Of a DNA stretch of 64,000 bases, positions 61,269 to 64,000 are shown in pieces. How positions within the stretch are numbered: the stretch's first letter is position 1; each line of letters opens with the position of its first letter. The stretch comes from an uncultured Christensenella sp. (GTDB taxonomy: Bacteria > Bacillota > Clostridia > Christensenellales > Borkfalkiaceae). The notes beneath the pieces are model-generated. The model saw only the letters and a list, made by a program, of their open reading frames with translations. It was not told where the DNA came from and ran no database searches. A program made the position numbers and the translations under genes. The stretch covers positions 101,024 through 165,023 of the forward strand of contig CAJUHT010000002.1 of NCBI GenBank assembly GCA_910586035.1, read 5' to 3'.

Positions 61269-62660
61269 GTGAAAGCAAAAAAACACGTAACAATTGCGCT
61301 TGCGGCTTTATGCGCCGCGGCGCTCATACCGTCGGGCGCGCTGTTTGCCGATGCGGATACGGAACAAACCGTTTACCCGCAGGACTTCGAGCGCGAGCTG
61401 ACTTTCGAAAGCCCCATACGCGACTACGCCGTATACGGGGATACTTTTGCTTTTGCCTACAACACCTCCGTTTGCGTGCTTGCATACGACGACAGCGGAG
61501 AGCGCAAACGCACGGATTTTACCCACGAATCGGAAGTTTCGCTGTTGGACTACGACGAAGAGGGCACGCTGTATTTTAAAAACACTTCGGGCATAACCTA
61601 TAAATTTGCGCCCGAACTCACGCAAATCGAAAGCCACGACTTCCCGAGTACCACCACCTCTAAACTTGATATAGCCGACGATATTTTTTATACTTTGGCA
61701 AAGGCGGACGGAACTCTTACGTATTGGCATAGCGGCGAATATGAAGTAATCGACAATGGATTTTCAATAATTAAGCGTTACGCCGATACCGTTTACGCAA
61801 TAAAGGACAACCTTCCTTATAAAATAGAAAGCGGCGCGGCAACGCCTTTAAACCTTGCATATACCGACTTTAACGGCGCCGACCACATATATTCGGGAGA
61901 GGCAAAAACGGCGCTGAAAGGCGACAATTACACTGTCAAAACGGCGATAGTGCGCGGCGGCTCCTACTGCACGCAGGTAGACCCCGACGAAATAGGCGAA
62001 AAATTCAAACAAATAAATACGCGCAAGTTAGACGGCGAAAAACCCTGCCTTGTGCTGTGCGAAACGGGCAACGCCTCGGTTATAGCAACCAATAACGGAA
62101 TGTTTATAACGGCTACCGAAAACCTTACGGAATACGCCTACACGCCCCCCCTCAACGATTGGAAAACAAATTCGCAGGGCAAAAAAGCGGCGTACGCAAT
62201 AGAAAACGTGGGCGTTTACTCCTCCCCCTTTATGTGCGCAAGCACGCGCGTTGCAGAGCTTGAAAGCGGCAGTAAAAACGTTGTGGAAGTAACCGAAAAA
62301 TTTACCTGCGACTTTCTTAAAACCGTGTTTTACCGCGTAACTTTCACCAAGGAAGTGCAGGGCGAAAACGGTGAAAACGGCATACAGGTTGTAACGGGCT
62401 TCGTTGCCGCAAACTTTTTGACGGAATACGACTTTGCCGCAGAGGACAACCAGCCTACGGAGGGCGGCGACAAGGAATTTAAGTACGAAACAAACGTGCC
62501 CTCGGTTATACTCGCCATAATTATCGTGGGGCTTGTAATAATAGCCGTGCTGTATATATCGCTTGTAGGCACCAAAAACGGCAAGGATAAGAAAAAGAAG
62601 AAAAAAGTTAAGGAAAAGAAGCGCGTAGAAGAACCCGACGACTACGACGACGAAGAATAA
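61269..62660 (+). CDS. Exported protein with propeller-like domain, SH3-like domain and C-terminal anchor
   Basis: Begins with GTG (no strong Shine-Dalgarno). The 463-residue protein has a signal peptide (1-27, cleavage near ALFADA), a beta-propeller-like part of repeated short strands (about 40-300: YDEEGTLYFKNTSGITYKFA, DIFYTLAKADGTLTYWHSGE, ATNNGMFITATENLTEYAYT), an SH3-like segment (about 310-385), one membrane helix (about 412-433) and a tail of some 30 residues that is first Lys-rich, then Asp/Glu-rich (EEPDDYDDEE). It shares its C-terminal design with the 59898 and 48036 products. Function unknown; a sensor or cell-wall-contact role is conceivable. Confidence 0.72.
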   Translation: MKAKKHVTIALAALCAAALIPSGALFADADTEQTVYPQDFERELTFESPIRDYAVYGDTFAFAYNTSVCVLAYDDSGERKRTDFTHESEVSLLDYDEEGTLYFKNTSGITYKFAPELTQIESHDFPSTTTSKLDIADDIFYTLAKADGTLTYWHSGEYEVIDNGFSIIKRYADTVYAIKDNLPYKIESGAATPLNLAYTDFNGADHIYSGEAKTALKGDNYTVKTAIVRGGSYCTQVDPDEIGEKFKQINTRKLDGEKPCLVLCETGNASVIATNNGMFITATENLTEYAYTPPLNDWKTNSQGKKAAYAIENVGVYSSPFMCASTRVAELESGSKNVVEVTEKFTCDFLKTVFYRVTFTKEVQGENGENGIQVVTGFVAANFLTEYDFAAEDNQPTEGGDKEFKYETNVPSVILAIIIVGLVIIAVLYISLVGTKNGKDKKKKKKVKEKKRVEEPDDYDDEE

Positions 62661-62699
62661 ATAAACACGGCGGCGTTTATGTTAAACGCCGCCGTTCCT

Positions 62700-62963
62700 T
62701 TATTCTACGTCTTTTAAATATGATATAAGTATTTTTACGTCCTCTTCAACGGCGCTCAACCTGCTTTGAGATAAGTCGTAACCGCTACCGCTCACCCTCT
62801 TGCTCCACCTCGAACAGCCTTTATCGCGCTCCGTAATTTTCCCGCTGATAATACAGCAACAGAGTTTTGTATTGCGGTAGTAACTGCAACCAAATCTTTC
62901 GTATATAGATTTACAACTGTCGCAATTAGCGCACGTTTTCGTCTTCGTCCTCGTTTCTTTCAT
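62700..62963 (-). CDS. Cysteine-rich small protein
   Basis: An 87-residue protein from the ATG at 62963, with AGAGG upstream. It has CANCDSCKSIYERFGCSYYR, TKLCCCIISGKITERDKGCS and RWSKRV, a pattern C..C..C....C....CCC......GC..W that I associate with small proteins in Clostridial prophages, probably a zinc-binding knuckle. The C-terminal part is a helix (LSAVEEDVKILISYLKDVE). The gene overlaps the preceding one by 38 bases. Function unknown. Confidence 0.65.
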   Translation of the reverse strand: MKETRTKTKTCANCDSCKSIYERFGCSYYRNTKLCCCIISGKITERDKGCSRWSKRVSGSGYDLSQSRLSAVEEDVKILISYLKDVE

Positions 62964-63216
62964 TGTAAACAACCTCTATGTATTTTCGTATTTCAGTAAT
63001 TTGAATTAGCAAATCGTTTAACGCCCTGCCCAAAAATCTTCTTTTAAGCCGTTCGCCGCATTTGGCGCAACCCCTATCGCAACCGCCTTTAACGTCCACA
63101 ATCTGCCGCTTATCCTTGCAAAAACCAATCGGCGCTCTTTCAAACGAACGTACACCCTTTAAGTAATACCTTTCCAGATTGCCGCACCGAAAGCACTTAT
63201 AAGTCTTTTTTTCCAT
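62926..63216 (-). CDS. Zinc-ribbon-like small protein
   Basis: A 96-residue protein with four cysteine pairs or near pairs: CFRCGN at the N-terminus, GFCKDKRQIVDVKGGCDRGC and AKCGERLKRRF, then a helix and an acidic tail (NERNEDEDENVR). It probably binds zinc. AGAGGTAA lies at good spacing before the ATG. It is the first gene of a short minus-strand operon whose promoter is covered by the operators of the divergent Cro/C1-type regulator, so it is likely a target of that regulator. Confidence 0.65.
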   Translation of the reverse strand: MEKKTYKCFRCGNLERYYLKGVRSFERAPIGFCKDKRQIVDVKGGCDRGCAKCGERLKRRFLGRALNDLLIQITEIRKYIEVVYNERNEDEDENVR

Positions 63217-63229
63217 AAATTACCTCTTT

Positions 63230-63304
63230 TACACTTATCTGTGTATAAATAGTAGCACACAAATACGTGTAAGTCAAGCAAGTTACACAATATTGTGTTA
63301 CAAT
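63230..63304. promoter_or_regulatory. Divergent promoter region with three ACAC-N6-GTGT operators
   Basis: Three 14-bp inverted repeats: 63231-63244, 63257-63270 and 63285-63298, centres 26 and 28 bp apart. The minus-strand promoter is TTGACT (63272-63277), 17 bases, TACTAT (63249-63254), with the middle operator in its spacer. The plus-strand -10 is TACAAT (63299-63304), touching the third operator. This is the layout of a phage-type genetic switch. Confidence 0.75.
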
Positions 63305-63320
63305 TTATTTAGGTATAGTT

Positions 63321-63530
63321 ATGAAAACTTTTGGAGAAGAATTTAAATTTCAAAGAAATAAAGCTAAATTGACCCAACAAGAATTAGCAAACCTTATTAA
63401 AACCTCCCAACAAAATATAAGCCGTTGGGAAAATAATGAGGTTGAACCAGGCATTTCTCATTGTGTCGCTTTGGCAGATTGCTATAAAATTTCCTTAGAC
63501 GAACTTGTCGGCAGAGAAGTCAAAAAATAA
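63321..63530 (+). CDS. Cro/C1-type helix-turn-helix regulator
   Basis: A 69-residue XRE-family protein consisting almost only of the HTH: FGEEFKFQRNKAKLTQQELA, NLIKTSQQNISRWENNEVEP, then ALADCYKISLDELVG. It probably binds the three operators in its own promoter region as a dimer and controls both itself and the divergent cysteine-rich genes. Its base composition is clearly more AT-rich than the neighbours, which suggests recent acquisition. No cleavage or sensor domain is present. Confidence 0.9.
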   Translation: MKTFGEEFKFQRNKAKLTQQELANLIKTSQQNISRWENNEVEPGISHCVALADCYKISLDELVGREVKK

Positions 63531-63583
63531 TTTTTTCACCACTTCTTGCCTTCTACTTAACTTTTAACCTTAATATTTCTTGT

Positions 63584-63626
63584 CTTCCCCCTTAGTAAAG
63601 GGGGAAGATGTCTGCTAACGCAGACA
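63584..63626. repeat. Double-hairpin intergenic repeat
   Basis: CTTCCCCCTT/AAGGGGGAAG (10-bp stem, 63584-63607) is followed at once by TGTCTGC/GCAGACA (7-bp stem, 63609-63626) and then GATGAGGGATGTG. From memory similar double hairpins are dispersed in many Firmicutes genomes as small non-coding repeats; only one copy is in this window. Confidence 0.5.
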
Positions 63627-63680
63627 GATGAGGGATGTGTATTCCCACCTCAAAATTTAAAAGCATTAAATTAAAAAAGT

Positions 63681-63715
63681 AAACCCGCGGAGTTAAACTT
63701 AAACTCCGCGGGTTT
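63681..63715. terminator. Bidirectional terminator
   Basis: Perfect 14-bp arms (AAACCCGCGGAGTT / AACTCCGCGGGTTT) around 7 bases, with TTTTCTTA after it on plus and ACTTTTTTAATTT on minus. It separates the convergent regulator gene and the partial gene at the right edge. Confidence 0.88.
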
Positions 63716-63746
63716 TCTTACGTACTTCTTCCGTACTTCATTTGTG

Positions 63747-64000
63747 TCAATCGTCAAGCATAAGCTCCTCGTAGGCGAGGTTGAGCATATCCACCGCTAC
63801 CTTTAACGACATAAGGTCTATAACCTGCACCGTTGTAGGCTTCACCTTTATGCTGGACTTGCCGCGCTTGTTCTTGTTGCTTAGCCTCAGCTTTTTCAGC
63901 TCCTCGCTCTCCAACATAAACTCCGCTACCGTTACTCCGCGCTTAATCAACAGCTTTATAAGATTTCTCTTGCCTATCTTTACCGCTATAAAGTTGCGGG
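63747..64000 (-). CDS. Unknown protein, N-terminus beyond window edge
   Basis: The minus-strand frame is open from the right edge to the TGA/TAA at 63747, about 84 codons, so this is the C-terminal end of a longer gene rather than the short frame from the TTG at 63950. It reads NFIAVKIGKRNLIKLLIKRG, then EFMLESEELKKLRLSNKNKR, and a helical end (LMSLKVAVDMLNLAYEELML). Basic, helical, no family recognised. Confidence 0.55.
   Translation of the reverse strand, partial: RNFIAVKIGKRNLIKLLIKRGVTVAEFMLESEELKKLRLSNKNKRGKSSIKVKPTTVQVIDLMSLKVAVDMLNLAYEELMLDD

Noticed and set aside
63747..63950. Complete 67-residue gene starting at TTG 63950
   Set aside because: The frame stays open to base 64000 with coherent codons, so the gene most likely continues beyond the window.

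Overview
The window looks like one chromosomal stretch from an anaerobic, fermentative Gram-positive bacterium of the Clostridia, probably an uncultured gut or sediment lineage. The evidence is a T-box leader in front of ileS, lipoprotein-anchored binding proteins with MalF/MalG-type permeases and a separate MsmX/UgpC-type ATPase, FeoA/FeoB iron uptake, strong AAGGAGG ribosome binding sites, and sigma-A-like TTGACA/TATAAT promoters. No organism name can be proven from the sequence alone. About 85% of the genes lie on the minus strand.

Region 1 (1-6.74 kb) is a minus-strand run of seven genes: ADP-ribosylglycohydrolase family protein, YdcF-like protein, PhnP-like metallo-hydrolase, trehalase-like glycosidase, SGNH hydrolase, MgtC-like membrane protein and a rhamnulokinase cut by the left edge. 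The first gene appears to be transcribed as a leaderless mRNA.

Region 2 (6.8-28.2 kb) is a Gram-positive glycan utilisation locus. One operon reads GH2 glycosidase, two ABC permeases, a TIM-barrel-like lipoprotein, a solute-binding lipoprotein and a 1653-residue modular carbohydrate-binding lipoprotein. A second operon reads ABC ATPase, an unknown membrane protein, nagB and nagA. A GH3 glycosidase, a small cysteine hydrolase and a ROK sugar kinase follow. The operon heads share a 17-bp operator (consensus CTTCCA-N5-YGGAAG), arranged as strong/weak pairs exactly 32 bp apart. A divergently transcribed regulator (winged helix fused to an all-beta domain) is the obvious candidate to bind them. 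Together the genes would capture an amino-sugar-containing glycan, import it, trim it and send GlcNAc-6-P to fructose-6-P.

Region 3 (28.3-46.7 kb) is housekeeping: pseudouridine synthase, feoBA, ileS with a T-box (specifier AUC), tsaD, a four-helix-bundle protein, prfB without the frameshift site, secA, adenine deaminase and the two subunits of a type IIA topoisomerase. It is followed by a decayed GGDEF-GAF gene, a large membrane-anchored surface protein, a second pseudouridine synthase and an rRNA-methyltransferase-like gene (46.8-52.3 kb).

Region 4 (52.3-61.0 kb) is a compact podovirus-like virion cassette on the minus strand: large terminase, a small protein, portal, scaffold, major capsid, head-tail adaptor, a nozzle-like beta protein and one helical protein. 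It ends in a strong terminator. No integrase, lysis, replication or tail-fibre gene is visible. Two plus-strand genes for exported, C-terminally membrane-anchored proteins sit within or beside it.

Region 5 (61.2-64 kb) holds the second of those surface proteins, two cysteine-rich small proteins, an AT-rich Cro/C1-type regulator with three ACAC-N6-GTGT operators, a double-hairpin repeat, a bidirectional terminator and a partial gene at the right edge. No tRNA, rRNA, CRISPR array or insertion sequence was found.
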